From positions 992,001-1,056,000 of the forward strand of contig NC_089425.1 of the NCBI RefSeq assembly GCF_013426205.1: a DNA stretch of 64,000 nucleotides, read 5' to 3'. Shown here piece by piece: positions 35,262-46,735 of the stretch. Numbering within the stretch: the first letter of the stretch is position 1; each line of letters opens with the position of its first letter. The notes beneath the pieces were generated by a model. That model was not told where the DNA came from. It was given only the letters and a program-made list of their open reading frames with translations, and did no database searches. The translations under genes and the position numbers were made by a program. The DNA comes from Metarhizium brunneum (taxonomy: Eukaryota > Ascomycota > Sordariomycetes > Hypocreales > Clavicipitaceae).

Positions 35262-35867
35262 CGTCTTTGCGGCCTTGATGGGTTGACAGGAAGGTAATGA
35301 AGGAGAATGATGGAAGAAATAGCCACCGTGGATCGAACTTGCCTGATGACTTTATAAACGATTTGTTGTACTCTCTCGGCTCGACAGCAGAGGCGCCTCG
35401 TCGCCTTTTTGTACCCATGACTGACCAGCAGCTGTCACTGCCTCCTTGAGGAACGAGGCGAGGCTACCGTCACATTCTCCCCTTGTTAAGAGGGTGTTGT
35501 CATGGCGTCGCTAGCCATGGAAGCAGATGCTTGTCTGGGTGGGAATGCAACGACTGAGTCGCCACTACTGCTGTCTGACATGAGAGACGCCGTCCTGGGT
35601 CTTGTCCGCTTGTGTACCTACTATCACAACTCGAGATGATGGGACAGACGGGTTTCTGTGACCGTCCGATGTTCTTGCGCTTGAGTCATCTGAATTTTAC
35701 GCAATTAGTCCGCGTCTATCTCGAGTTGGGCTATCAACCCAAAGCAGTACCAAGGAATCAGAGCAGCGTGGTATCTTATCGTACATTCTATATAATCCAA
35801 CATCAGAGCGTCTTCGTGTGCGACTAAATTTGGATGAGTCCCCGAAGCCAATTACCCCCGTATCACG
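35262..35867. other. Intergenic spacer
   Basis: No gene recognised. It contains the 3' region of the mitochondrial carrier gene and upstream DNA of the RTA1 relic. Confidence 0.45.
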
Positions 35868-36854
35868 TTAAACCGCCATGTCGTCTTCCTCCTGTCCCAA
35901 ATACAACTTACAACCCTCATAACAGCCCAAATATAAGCCAGCGCCAAACACACCCGCAACAAATGTCAAGGTCAATCCTCTAAATAGACCTCTTACTCCC
36001 TCAACTCGTAAAACGTCTCTTGCGACAGCCATTGGACCCGGTCTGGTCGCGCGCGCCTCGCAAGTCGGGGCAGCCGGTTCGTCGCCGGCCGCCAATCTCA
36101 TTCTCGTCTTGACAACGTCCACCGGAACAAATATACACGACGCGCAACCGGCGGCAACAGCGGCGCTCACAGCGCTGACTTTCATTTGATACGGAATACT
36201 GCGCGCCAGCTCCTCGTCATCCCGGGCCATCTTCTGCTTCAGCCATTCGTACAGGCTAAATGTCAAGCTCGTCCCGGGCAACGAACTCGCCACCAACATG
36301 GTGTACCCCGTCCACAGACGCGTCGGGTGCCTCGTGAATTGGCGCAGCGTCTTCAAAACATGCGACCGCTGACCGGGCAGCAGACGCTCCGTCGTAGAGA
36401 CTTGGGCGTTTTGCTTGAGCACCTCTGCGGGATTGATAATGGCGCACGCCGTGAGATCAGCGGCGGCACCGCTCATGGCGTGCGCAATCGGGAGAGGAAT
36501 CGATCCCAGGTGGCCTCTGTCAAACAGCGCCTTGGAGGCCTCGTAGACGGAGAAGAAGGCTGCCGAGGCCGGTATCCCAGCTAGCAGAGTAGGCCCGAAG
36601 CCTTGGTAGAGCCCGAGGAAAAGGTTGCGGTGGAACAGGCCGTTGCGCTGCCGGTACTGTGTCTTGTAGGCGGGCGACTGGACTCTCGTGATGATGGTGT
36701 CCATGGGATGAACCATGACGTCAACGGCGACTGTGGCAACGGCAGCGGCCTGCTGTTGATTAGCGTTTTTCTGAATGGTATAGACGCGGTGTACTTGCCG
36801 CGAGGACATGGCCGCCGTCGATGAATGACATGGTTGCGAATACTGGTACTCCAC
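35868..36854 (-). CDS. Mitochondrial carrier protein, Pet8/SAM-carrier-like
   Basis: An uninterrupted 328-residue frame with the threefold carrier repeat. The three signature motifs PX(D/E)XX(K/R) appear as HPMDTIITRVQ, NPAEVLKQ and VPVDVVKTRMR, each followed by a helix pair (for example GLYQGFGPTLLAGIPASAAFF and GLFRGLTLTFVAGVFGAGLYLG). It should sit in the inner mitochondrial membrane and exchange a metabolite. The GIPASAAFFSVYE segment is closest to what I recall of S-adenosylmethionine carriers and their fungal relatives, but the substrate is not certain. The first motif has Ile/Thr where a Lys or Arg is usual (TIITR). An in-frame ATG at residue 16 (MSSRQVHR) is an alternative start, and a small intron near the Gln-rich stretch cannot be excluded. 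Confidence 0.85.
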   Translation of the reverse strand: MEYQYSQPCHSSTAAMSSRQVHRVYTIQKNANQQQAAAVATVAVDVMVHPMDTIITRVQSPAYKTQYRQRNGLFHRNLFLGLYQGFGPTLLAGIPASAAFFSVYEASKALFDRGHLGSIPLPIAHAMSGAAADLTACAIINPAEVLKQNAQVSTTERLLPGQRSHVLKTLRQFTRHPTRLWTGYTMLVASSLPGTSLTFSLYEWLKQKMARDDEELARSIPYQMKVSAVSAAVAAGCASCIFVPVDVVKTRMRLAAGDEPAAPTCEARATRPGPMAVARDVLRVEGVRGLFRGLTLTFVAGVFGAGLYLGCYEGCKLYLGQEEDDMAV

Positions 36855-37204
36855 GGATGGTGGTTGGGTGAATGGTAGTCAGCCGAGGACATTCACTGCA
36901 TCGTAAGGACGCGTCGTGTGCTCCGTGGTTTCACAACATGGCATATGCAATAGGTGGTGGGAGTCAAGGTCCAGACGTTAGTCAATAAGAACTGGACATG
37001 ATGTGCTTGTTGAGGCGAAGCATTCACCAAGGCAATCTTCCCGGAACTTGGCCCGATCCGCGGACCCCGCAACCTCCGGTGCCGAATATATAAGGAATCA
37101 GGATACTATCATGCACCGCCGCTTGTCATGACAATACGAACCACAGAAAATAGTAAACAATTTACACGCTTTACGCTGATTCAAGTACTCGACTTGTATT
37201 TCTG
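36855..37204. other. Intergenic spacer
   Basis: Lies upstream of the mitochondrial carrier (start 36854) and downstream of the P450 stop. It should contain the carrier promoter. No other feature is seen. Confidence 0.45.
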
Positions 37205-38887
37205 TCACACAGCAGTAAACCTCAGGTACAGCTTATCCCCCGCTGGTCGGGAGGAATACCCATCCGTCTGCTCCATACCGGCATCGTCCACAACGGCCGT
37301 CGTGAAATTGGTGTAAATTGCCGCCACGATATTTTTAATACCTGCAAAAAATCGGTTATCAATCTCAAACTTTCCACCAACGACCCGATATACGTACCCG
37401 TCAATGCGAAATTCGAGCCAATACACATACGTCCGCCGCTGCCAAACGCCCAAAATTGCCGATTCATCTGCCTCCCGTTCTCGCCGTCCCCCTCCCGCCC
37501 AAGCCACCGCGCGTGGTCCCATCTCCGCGCATCCGGATACACCCTCTCGTCCAGATGAAGCGTGTGCGCGAGAGACGCAATCCGCACACCGCCCGGGATA
37601 TCGTAGCCCCCGATCCGACACCCCGGATACGGGGTAGACCGCGGTTGTGGTCCCGGAATGGGCGCGTGCAATCGAAGCGTCTCCATGACAATCGCGTGCA
37701 AGACAGGCAGGGCATCCAGCTGCTTCGGGTCCGCCAGCGCACCGCTGTCATTGGCACGTGTTTCCAAGGAGAGGAGCTCTGTTCGAAGCTGTTCCTGGAC
37801 GTCGGGCGCCCGAGACAGTCGCCAGGCGATGTAGGTCAGCACAATGCCGGCCGTCTCATGGCCGGCGAGCAGGTGATCCAGGATCTCGCTGGCCACTGCC
37901 AAGCTCCTCTGCTGGATGGAAGTGGTGTAAAGCAACGAGGCTTGCCCCTCGGTGTTTTCTTCCTTGTCGATGCCTGCGTGCATCGCCTGGAAGACGACTG
38001 CTTCATCGGCAGGTAGGCATCGTCCCTTGACGTCACTGTTCATCGATTGCTCGGCCCTGTCACACATGGTTTTGTTCCACGCCCGTATTTCTTGATTGGC
38101 GTCATCGACAAACGATGGGTACAGTCGCACACCTAGCTTTCTACATAGCCTCGTCAGGCTGGGAAGTTCTTGGGGCCAGAAGTGATGATGGTGCCGGGAG
38201 AGATATAGTTGCAGCCAGTGGTCTCGGTACGACGTGTCCTCGATGAAATTGGTACTATTTCCCAATCCAAAAATATACGACGAGATGAGATCCATTGTCG
38301 TCGCCATGAAGATGGACTGTACTTCTGTGCCGTTGGCGCCGGGTGTTGCGGCCTCTCGTCTCAGCAGCGGGACGAGCCTGCCCAGAAGAATCGCTCTGCT
38401 CTGGGCTCGAGCCGGCGCTGACGCGTGGATATAAGACTTGGAGTAGACATTGGAAATCATCCGTTTTCTGCGCGAGTGTTCCCTGGACCCCAACGTTGAG
38501 AACATGTGCGGGACGCTGCGTCGTGTTAATACATCGCACTCGCATGGCTAGGTCGCCCACGCACCCGTAGTTATCAAAGACTCTGTACCAGTCGGACTTT
38601 TCGTAGCCTCCTTGATATATCGCCCGCATGGCATCGACCCCGTCTACGCTCAACGTGTTGGGCGCCACTCGAACGATGGGCCCATGCCGCAAGTGAGCTT
38701 TGAAGAGACTTTCATTTTCTTTCGCTTGCTTCCTGGCACGAAGTATCCAGTAGTTGGACAAGGAGCAGGACCAGTGGGCGGTAGGGATTCTTGCCAGCGG
38801 GCTGAAGAGGGCCGGCTGAAACACGGTCGTGTAAAGTACGAAGAGGAACGTGGCAGCAGCCAACAATATGAGCGTCTCGGTCTGCAT
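37205..38887 (-). CDS. Cytochrome P450 monooxygenase, three exons
   Basis: Exons 38887-38565, 38515-37398 and 37341-37205 join over introns of 49 and 56 bases to 525 residues. Splicing rebuilds two conserved runs: FDNYGVPHMFSTL in the N-terminal half and FALTGIKNIVAAIYTNFTT at the C-terminus. An N-terminal hydrophobic anchor (LILLAAATFLFVLYTTVF) places it on the ER membrane. P450 landmarks are the oxygen-binding helix I LLAGHETAGI, the ExxR motif in ETLRLHAP, and the heme loop FGSGGRMCIGSNFA with its cysteine ligand. All key residues are intact. The second intron follows the heme loop, so retention would remove the last helix. It lies 11 kb from the PKS across four unrelated genes; it could belong to a loose cluster, but that is a guess. 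Substrate unknown. Confidence 0.92.
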
Positions 38888-40736
38888 GCTTCAAGAATAA
38901 TAGTACCAGGCGGTTCCTTTTCAGACCCACGCTGTGTGTCTAATCTCTGCAATAACGGATGGTTACTACATGATATTTAACTTTGTCGAGTTCGGGGTCT
39001 GGTGTAGGATATCACCCATTTATCGCCGATGGCCGACCCCGCAAGCCATGTTTCAATCGTGAGAGTCAAAGCCAAGTCTTGCGGTTTCGCTCCGGTATTC
39101 GGGTCCGTGCCTTGGGTTGGCCGGGTTGGGCCTCCTTGCATTCCTCGAGTTGACAGGAATGGTAAAAGGTTCAATGCTACTAAATAAAGTAGAGTATCAG
39201 AACTCTACCGCATCAGGAGTTGATTTGATAGACCTTGTTTTGAGGAATAGTACCGGAATACTCCGCATCTAATAACAACGGTGCTATGTTCTCCAGTTAT
39301 TATATGTGCCAAACGACGTTCTATCGGCCAACTTCGGCGGCAGCGCATCCCACAACCCCCACAGGGTCCCAACCCGTCAGATGACTGGATCTATATGAGG
39401 TTATGGGTACGTGGCGCCGCCAAGTTGCATTGGTCTAGGTCTCGCCGGGCTAACGAGCTAAATCTATACCCTAACCGCCCAGTTTGGCAATGAGCGTCCA
39501 GGATTCAATGCCAACTTGGCCTGTCGAGAAAGGCAAAGGCCAGTTTAGATGTATAGCTCCAGACTTTCTGGATTTGTGTAATACTCGCATCGTATTAGCG
39601 GTTGAAGCCAGAGTAGAGTATCGACGAACGCGGGGAAATCGTACCAACGCCGTTCCGTGACATAGGCTAGTACAACACTGCCGTGATACAATGCCTGGTT
39701 GAGAAAGAACACGATTCTCCTTCGAAAAGAGATAGATCTATTAAAGAAATTCCCATGCCAATTCTTTATTCTATTGCAAGTGACGGCGAAACGGGTCTCT
39801 TCGGAGCCGGCTTTAGGAAGGGTTTCAAAATCGAGAGTTTTGGAGAGAAAGACTCGAAAAGAAGGTTAGTCACCCAATCCGTCAATTCGCATATTAGTGT
39901 TGCGGTTACCTTGAGGCTGGAACGCCACTTTGAGTGAGAGACAAGGGCTTTCTGTGGCCCTCATTACATTGTGTAATAGGCGGCGCTTTGGAAATGCACC
40001 TGCTTACGATTCTTGAACCGCGACTACTTTGACCTGAGCTCCCATATTCATGTCCTGCGTTTGCCTTTGAAACCCATTGGCTGCGACCGGTTAGTCTTCT
40101 TTTACGCGGACCTTCATCTTTTCTTTCCGCCAGAACGGCAATTAGCTTGGCCCATTTGCCGCTTCTGTACAACTCGTTACTTGTACTTGTCGATTTGGCC
40201 GAGCGAAGTAGTCAATGACTCAATACAGTCTACCGCATAATCCGCTGCATAAATGTGCTTGCCACCCAGGTGTCGGCATTACCAGGCGTTGGCAGTTCGA
40301 AACGTTAGTTCCGGTTCTCCCGATGATGCATTTACATCAGATGCCCCAGTAGAAGACTATCAGCAACACCCTGTTCGTTGCATCGACGTGTCCAAAATAT
40401 GCATCGTGGGATCGCTCTGCCGATCAACAAGTCCACGATTAAGAAAGCCCAGAGAACTATGAAAGCCATTGAGCAGTCTGTGAGACTCAAGAAGTTGACT
40501 TTGCTTGCAATAGTTCAAATACCTCTCAGCTTCAGCTGTAGCCTTTTTAACATGAATAATCTTCACCTTGAGCGAAAGACGGGGGCTTGGTGGGTTTTCA
40601 TCGTGTGCGTTCCCACCACTCTATTTGCATACATGCTCCATCTGTGGGACTCTTAAACTTTGAAGCGGTATTGAGTCATGTTTTGGCAAGGATGTCGCGG
40701 CCTGCGCACGACTATTGGAAGGGGCAGGGAGGATTC
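38888..40736. other. Intergenic, no gene recognised
   Basis: Short frames without recognised domains. The left end presumably includes the P450 promoter. Confidence 0.45.
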
Positions 40737-40985
40737 GTCTCACATTATGTGATTATGCCATCGAATGCGTGTGAATTTAATGCAAGGTTGCCACCAAGCG
40801 ACGCCATCAATGACAAAGCGATCACAGTCTCAATACAATGGGGCATCAGAAAATAGTTGCCGGCTTGAACTGCCTTGTCAGAATATAGACTGATTTTCGT
40901 TTTGCCGACAATATAGGTGATGACTGCTAGCTGGGCGACATGGACGACGGCTGGGCTGAAAGCATACCTATATATAGGCTGGAGA
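40737..40985. repeat. Dispersed repeat, copy A
   Basis: Contains ATTCGTCTCACATTATGTGATTATG, then TAGTTGCCGGCTT, GCCGACAATATAGGT and GACGGCTGGGCTGAAAGCA. The same words occur in the same order at 46219-46735 with extra sequence inside. It is probably a remnant of an unidentified transposable element and is followed directly by an AT-rich island. Confidence 0.6.
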
Positions 40986-41029
40986 AATCCGAGTACGCCA
41001 AGAGCGGTACAAATGTCGATGCTATTTTG

Positions 41030-41280
41030 AAGTATACCGGATATTATAATTTAAGCGCTGAAAGTTTACCTATATATAATATTAGTAAGTAGGCTAGCTA
41101 GTAAGTTATTTATTATAATTTTTAAAAGTTAAAACTAATAAAACTAAATAAGTAATATAATTATTAATAAATTAAAATCTTTTTATAATTATTATAATAA
41201 TTATTAGCTTATAATATAGTATTATTTAATTAGATTAATTTACTTTAGCCTATAATATTATATTATAATTACTAGCTAAG
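41030..41280. repeat. AT-rich island, probable RIP relic
   Basis: About 250 bases composed almost only of A and T with words such as ttattataat and aattattaataaatt, flanked by ordinary GC-richer DNA. No frame or terminal repeat can be recognised. Extreme AT content next to a dispersed repeat fits a RIP-mutated element. Confidence 0.55.
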
Positions 41281-41894
41281 GCGGAACCGGATCCAAGGGG
41301 AGCAAGGTAGAGGGTCTATGTAGGTAGACAGGCCGGACCTCTACAATGTACTTTATATGAATACAAATCAATACTAGCGACGAGGCGAAAGTAAACCATT
41401 GTAAGAGAAAGCGTGGGGTTTGAGGTGTCATGTACCAACTTTATCGAGCCGTAAATAGCTTTCCCAGCCAGGCCCTCTAGGGATGTCCCTCCGGGCGAAA
41501 TAAAATCCGTACCGTGCCGTACCTGAGGGACCAGGCTCAACGCCTCCGCGTTCCCTGAACTCCATCGTTGCTGCCTGAGGCTACAAATTTGGATTTCAGG
41601 GAAACTCGCATCCAGTTAGGTAAAGGCCGCTTGCTGAACCTCTTCCTCTTCCTGCCTGAATTCTTGTCCATTTTGCTAAACACTCTTCATTGCGCGCTCT
41701 ATCGGCCTGCTCTCTCATCGCCAGCTCCTTTACGTCGTACATATGTCACTACTGACTTTCAAGTCTTCTTGAACGCCTCCCAACGCCCTCTCGTCTCCTA
41801 TCGATGTAGAGCCAGTATCTCAGAAACCGACGCGAAGAAAAAGGGCAAAACGCAGGGCGACTGCGGATACAACAGTTGGGACGACTGGTCGACT
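41281..41894. other. Leader region of APH-like kinase gene
   Basis: The kinase frame stays open upstream to about 41568 without an ATG in frame, so an additional 5' exon or a long leader may lie here. No ATG-initiated exon could be placed with confidence. Confidence 0.4.
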
Positions 41895-43237
41895 ATGTCC
41901 GGGGATCCTCCCAAATCTTCGGAATGCTATTGGTCGCGAATTCTGCACTCGGGTTCGGGCCCAGACTCACCAGCCAACACTTCGAAGGCGTGGTTTGATC
42001 ACGGGAACCCGTCTAAATCCTACGAGCCACCTGGATCCGTTTCGAATACCACCAATTCGCCACGGCGGACGTCGTCCTTTGTCTTCCGATGGACAGGGCA
42101 GCATAACGATGAACCATCCAATAATACATACAGCCACACGGAATGGGACGCTTTGCTTGACATGACGAAACAACTTAGTGGAGATCAGACAAGTGCCTAT
42201 GAAGGAAACTTTCACGCTGGTGGTCGTCACATTGTTCGCCGAATCAAGCTCACAGAGCGGGGCGAGCTGTGGCTGGCACGCATCCCAACCATATGTGGTC
42301 CATGGACGAGCGAGAAACAGTTTACAATGGAAAGCGAGATCGCAACCATGAAGTTTATTTCGCAGTCCACCGATATCCCCGTCCCGAGAGTGTTTGCCTA
42401 CAACACAGGCCTAGAGAAAAACCCCGTCGGATTGCCTTACCTATTGATGGAATGCATCGAAGGCAATATGCTCTATGACCTTGGTGGCCCAAACGTTCTT
42501 ACTGAAGAACAACGAATCAAGTTACGCAAGTCGATAGCGTCTATACAGGTTGTTTACCCCGTTAAGCTTCATTTGCCGTTGGCTGACCTCTCCAGTGCAA
42601 ACTAGCAAATGCCACCTTAGACAAGCTTGGTTCTCTTGTATTGAACTCCAATGGTGATATTGATATTGGCCCGCTCCCAGCTCAATTTGGCTTCAAAGGA
42701 CCTTTTGACTCAATGGCGGACTATTTCTTAGCTTGGACGACGCACAACGCAAGCTTCAAAAACATACATCAACTCAAGGACCCAAAATTAATTCGGGCCA
42801 CCGAATCCTTTCCGCAGCGACTGAAATTAACGACCGAAACCCTTATGCCCGCCAGAAGTTCCCGTACCTATCCTATTGTGCACCCCGATTTTCTCATGCA
42901 TAACCTCCTGTTAGATGATAGCTTCGAGGTTGTGGGAGTGATCGATTGGGAATTTGCACATACAGCCCCCATTGAGGTTTTTGCGGCGCGGATGAACATG
43001 TACGCCTCGTTCAATCCTCAACATGCGAACCTAGACTTGAATGAAGAAGGGAAACAATATGTAGGAGATGTTGCTTGCATGGAAATGGGCACGAGTGCGT
43101 CACCAAGACTTTCGGAAACTTTCGGAAGCATACTTGGAGACATTGGCTTGTGTATGCAATTTTATGAAGAGGGAAGGGCACTGTCATTTGATACCGTGCT
43201 AGATCGGACTGAAAAAGTCTACCTAACGCAGTTGTAA
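41895..43237 (+). CDS. APH-family phosphotransferase (aminoglycoside phosphotransferase-like kinase)
   Basis: Exons 41895-42548 and 42596-43237 join over a 47-base intron (GTTGTT...CTCCAG) to 431 residues; the junction gives SIQCKLANATLDKLGSL, as expected for this family. Kinase-fold features are LWLARIPTI and ESEIATMKFI in the N-lobe, a hinge-like LPYLLMECIEGN, the catalytic loop HPDFLMHNLLLD with Asp and Asn, and the metal-binding IDWEFAH. Such proteins phosphorylate hydroxyl groups of small molecules or, rarely, proteins; the fungal expansion has mostly unknown substrates. No signal peptide is visible. The start at 41895 is the first in-frame ATG; the open frame continues upstream, so an earlier exon is possible. 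A solo LTR sits 62 bases beyond the stop. Confidence 0.85.
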
Positions 43238-43299
43238 TGAATGAATCGCGTTGCCTTTACATTCTCTCTAACTCAGTTGAGCGGACAAGCGTGCTTGAC

Positions 43300-43499
43300 T
43301 GTGACAAGGGCTATAATTATAGGGCTTGGAGCAATTTACTCAATTCATCTAATAACAGTCTTTGGTATCAAAGGTCCTTGGTTTTCCTTAAGGCCTTGAG
43401 GGACCGAAGCCGTCTATTTGTACAAGAAGTCGGTGAGGACCTTCCGCCCTAATCCCGTGACCGTAGCCCTTGTGTAACCAACGCCATTTCCGTGTGACA
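43300..43499 (+). mobile_element. Solo LTR, copy 2, flanked by 5-bp target duplication
   Basis: A 200-base unit starting TGTGACAAGGGCTA and ending TTTCCGTGTGACA, clearly related to the copy at 5.5 kb. They share, among others, AACAGTCTTTGGTATCAAAG and GTGACCGTAGCCCT. It is flanked by an exact 5-base duplication, TTGAC, at 43295-43299 and 43500-43504. There is no internal element. It sits just downstream of the kinase gene and may affect its 3' end. Confidence 0.88.
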
Positions 43500-43504
43500 T
43501 TGAC

Positions 43505-46218
43505 CAATCCTTTCAACGTCGACCACCGAAGGACCGGCGAAGGATAGGCATACTAGTAGAGTCAAGGTCAACTAAAACCGAGCATCGTCACAGTAGAGCC
43601 CACTTACACTTTTATTCGCGAACATGGCCACATTTGGGACACTCGTCTCCTCGTTTGATGTTTGTTTGATCGCAGTACACAGGATTGTTACACTGACCAT
43701 AGAGACTTAAAGGCATTGCTAACAAGTGCACACACTATAATGGAGTTGAAGTATGATAATATCTCATATGCTTGAAACAAAATGGTGATGAAAAAGTTGA
43801 CTTCGAGACTGGATGTGAGCATGTGCTGATGGCTTTATACATTGCCATTGCAGCCATTTGAGCCTCCTTGTCGTTCGCCAGCTCCACTGATATATGCATC
43901 TGCCATCGTAATACATAATGCCATGCGTAATAAGGCAAGCGCAGGTCTATCAAGCCCCTCTTTGTCTTATGTCCAATGGTAGAGTAAATGACGTGGCGAG
44001 GATGAGAGGACTTGCTGATGAGCTATCGCATGGGCAAAGCGCAATAATAGAGCACTGCGTAAGAGAGCCAATGATGTTCACCCACATACCCATGTGAGGG
44101 TCCTCAAAATTTAAGCACACATGCATGTTGCCAATGATCAGTTATCCCCTTGGTTGTGTTAAGGCTGCACTTTTGTACTTGAAGGGATATTAAGCCAATA
44201 AGAATCCTATTACAAGCTGCTAAATTTGCAGCCAAGTAGAGTCAAGTCTGGGGCGTGTACTGAAGCCACCCGAAGTCAGCAGCTGCGATACGGGGTGTGG
44301 TGGGGCTAGAAACCAACATTGAAAGTGCAGCCTGAACATGTACTACAGGCTGGCTGCATGTTGGCACAAATGCACCATACACCAGACCATCAAATACACG
44401 GGCAAACCAGCAGAACCCTCAACAACGGCACTACGGCACCCGAGCACCTGTGAGAAAGATCCAGTCGAGAGAGCGCAGCCTGCAGGCAACTGCGGAGTAG
44501 TGAGGGCGGAGGCTGAGGCAGCCTGCTATGAAGTCTGGTGGCACAATTTCATTTGTTCGTTGGTTGACCCCAGGACTTTGCCTTGACCAACATGCAGTTG
44601 ACCCTTTTGACAGGGCCAAGTCAGCGAGCGCGTAGAGGTCAGAGATACTTGACGCATTTCGGAAGTTGAGGGGCATTGCCTTTCAAGGTACATGTCTGGT
44701 ACATATGTAGTTGGGAGGTGATCCAGCCATCCCTGGCCCCACGGCGAACTTTTGAAACTGACTGATCCAACATGCTGAGATCGAGTTAAAAGCTATCCAT
44801 CCATAAGCAGTCACAGGAGGGAAGTTGAGGAGATTGCCTGCCCGAGTAATTGTCTCCAACCCGCAACAATTGAGGTGGAAAACTCGGACGACTGCGTCTC
44901 CCAGAAAAGGACAGCCGATTGTGAGGGGCGCAGTGAACGGGCACGGCAGCATGAACGTATCTGGCATCAATCGTTTCGATCCCTCTGACGATTACTAATG
45001 ACTTGGCCAGAGTCTGTGTCTCTCACGACTCGAGGATCTAGCCCTCGTTTTTTGCAGTAATCTTGGAGTGATGAGAGCATACGTATCAAGTCTCCGGAGA
45101 CTGTCATCCGCAGTCTTAAACACCTCACCTGTCTTCGGCATATCAAGCCACGCCTCCGTCTGTGCTACTGCCCTCAGTTGCCTCCAAGCATCCACAGTTA
45201 CAGAGGCTCAAGTGACGTCAAAGGCGACGGTGAACTGTTTGGCACGCATCGCAGCTGTGAGCCGACGCGCTGTCGGTCCTGCATCTACATACCAGGAGGT
45301 ATTAATACACATTGCAATGAACTTGCATCTTGGACGGGTTACAGTAGCATCAGGCAGCAGAAAAACTCAACTGAACAATTGATTCCAGCCGGCATTGGTG
45401 TTTGACCTGGAGTCCGTGGCAGACGCACAACCAGGGTGGTGGACCATCTACTTGAATTCTCAAAAAACCATACCTGGTACTGTACTCGAACTGATTGCCA
45501 AAGAACAGTGAATCAAGGCACTAGAGTTTGTCAATCGCTTCGTCATAGGCGACTACGATGCACATCGTGGAACAAAGGGTTGACCACCGGTGACTTACAC
45601 CAGTCGCTTCCATCACATTCTTTTCGATTCTGAGGACACCATGTCCACGCAAGTGTGTTGATGCCATAATGATGCCCGATAGTTGGACGTGCTGCATAGA
45701 GGGGACACCCTCATATGCGAAGCTGCGCATTCGTGTTCACGTATTGGGACGTCGTAGTGTCGCCATAGCCGCCATGAGGATCCAAGTTACTACCTGTCAA
45801 CGTAGCAGTTCACGAACGGCCTTGTCTCTTGTATCAAAATAATGTGCTGTTGCCGCTGTGGTCAGACCATGTCTCGTTCTCCTGAAGACGCAGCATCGCT
45901 GAGCAATTGGCCCCAAATGGATCAGTACATGTAGAGGTCGGTGATGCCTCCACAGCGGCAGCCCACAACCATTTGATGTGACGGCTGTGGCTGCCAGCGA
46001 AGAACAGTTCAACAGGGCGGTACCTACGACCTACAGTAACAGCACGGTGCTCAGCCACGAGTTCAATATTCCACAGAGAGGTCTGCGCCAGAAACGAACT
46101 TTGGTCAACATGAATGAGCCGAACATTTTTTTGGGCATGACAGGAACCGCTCAGTCCACCAACCAAGCTGTTCGTCCTCCATTGGTGTCACCGTCCCTTC
46201 CTAGAGTATCGGCAGGAA
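43505..46218. other. Gene-poor stretch
   Basis: Frames of 70-110 codons occur on both strands but none shows a recognisable domain or consistent splicing. I see no supported gene here. Confidence 0.45.
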
Positions 46219-46735
46219 AGATTCGTCTCACATTGTGTGATTATGCCCTGAATCAGAAAATAAATTGCCGGCTTAAACTGCCATGTCAAAACATGGTCTG
46301 ATTTTCATTTCGCCGACAATATAGGTTAGCTGTGCTTCAGGTAGGACTACACAGGGATTTGGAGTTGGAATGCAGCCTGCTATTGGCTAGATTCTCTCAC
46401 TTCTCTCTAAAATGTGGTCAGGTTAAGTCGATACCTACCTAGGTAGGTATTTGGGATGATCATGTCTCATTACTGTGAGTCTCTAGAAATAAACGTCCTA
46501 GGTTTAGACAACGCAACTTCATGTTTACTCGGATCTCCATTCCAAATTCTAATCCATCACTGTCCAAGTAAAGCTGAATTACACTTGACTCTATGGTCTT
46601 TGAAGATAGCACAGCCAGGGTGGAGGCTGGGATCAGGGTCGTCTGGGTACCGCATCAGGGTGATGACTCGGCAGTTAGGCGACATGGATGACGGCTGGGC
46701 TGAAAGCAGGCCTAGCCTGGAGACATTCAATTTAT
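46219..46735. repeat. Dispersed repeat, copy B, interrupted
   Basis: Shares with copy A at 40.7 kb the blocks ATTCGTCTCACATT, ATTGCCGGCTT, GCCGACAATATAGGT (to about 46329) and GATGACGGCTGGGCTGAAAGCA (from about 46660). Between the last two blocks it carries about 330 extra bases that copy A lacks; copy A in turn has about 85 extra bases near its start. Both copies therefore look decayed. Confidence 0.55.

Noticed and set aside
45834..46166. 110-codon minus-strand frame with coding-like look
   Set aside because: No recognisable domain, no supporting exon, and an equally long frame on the other strand.
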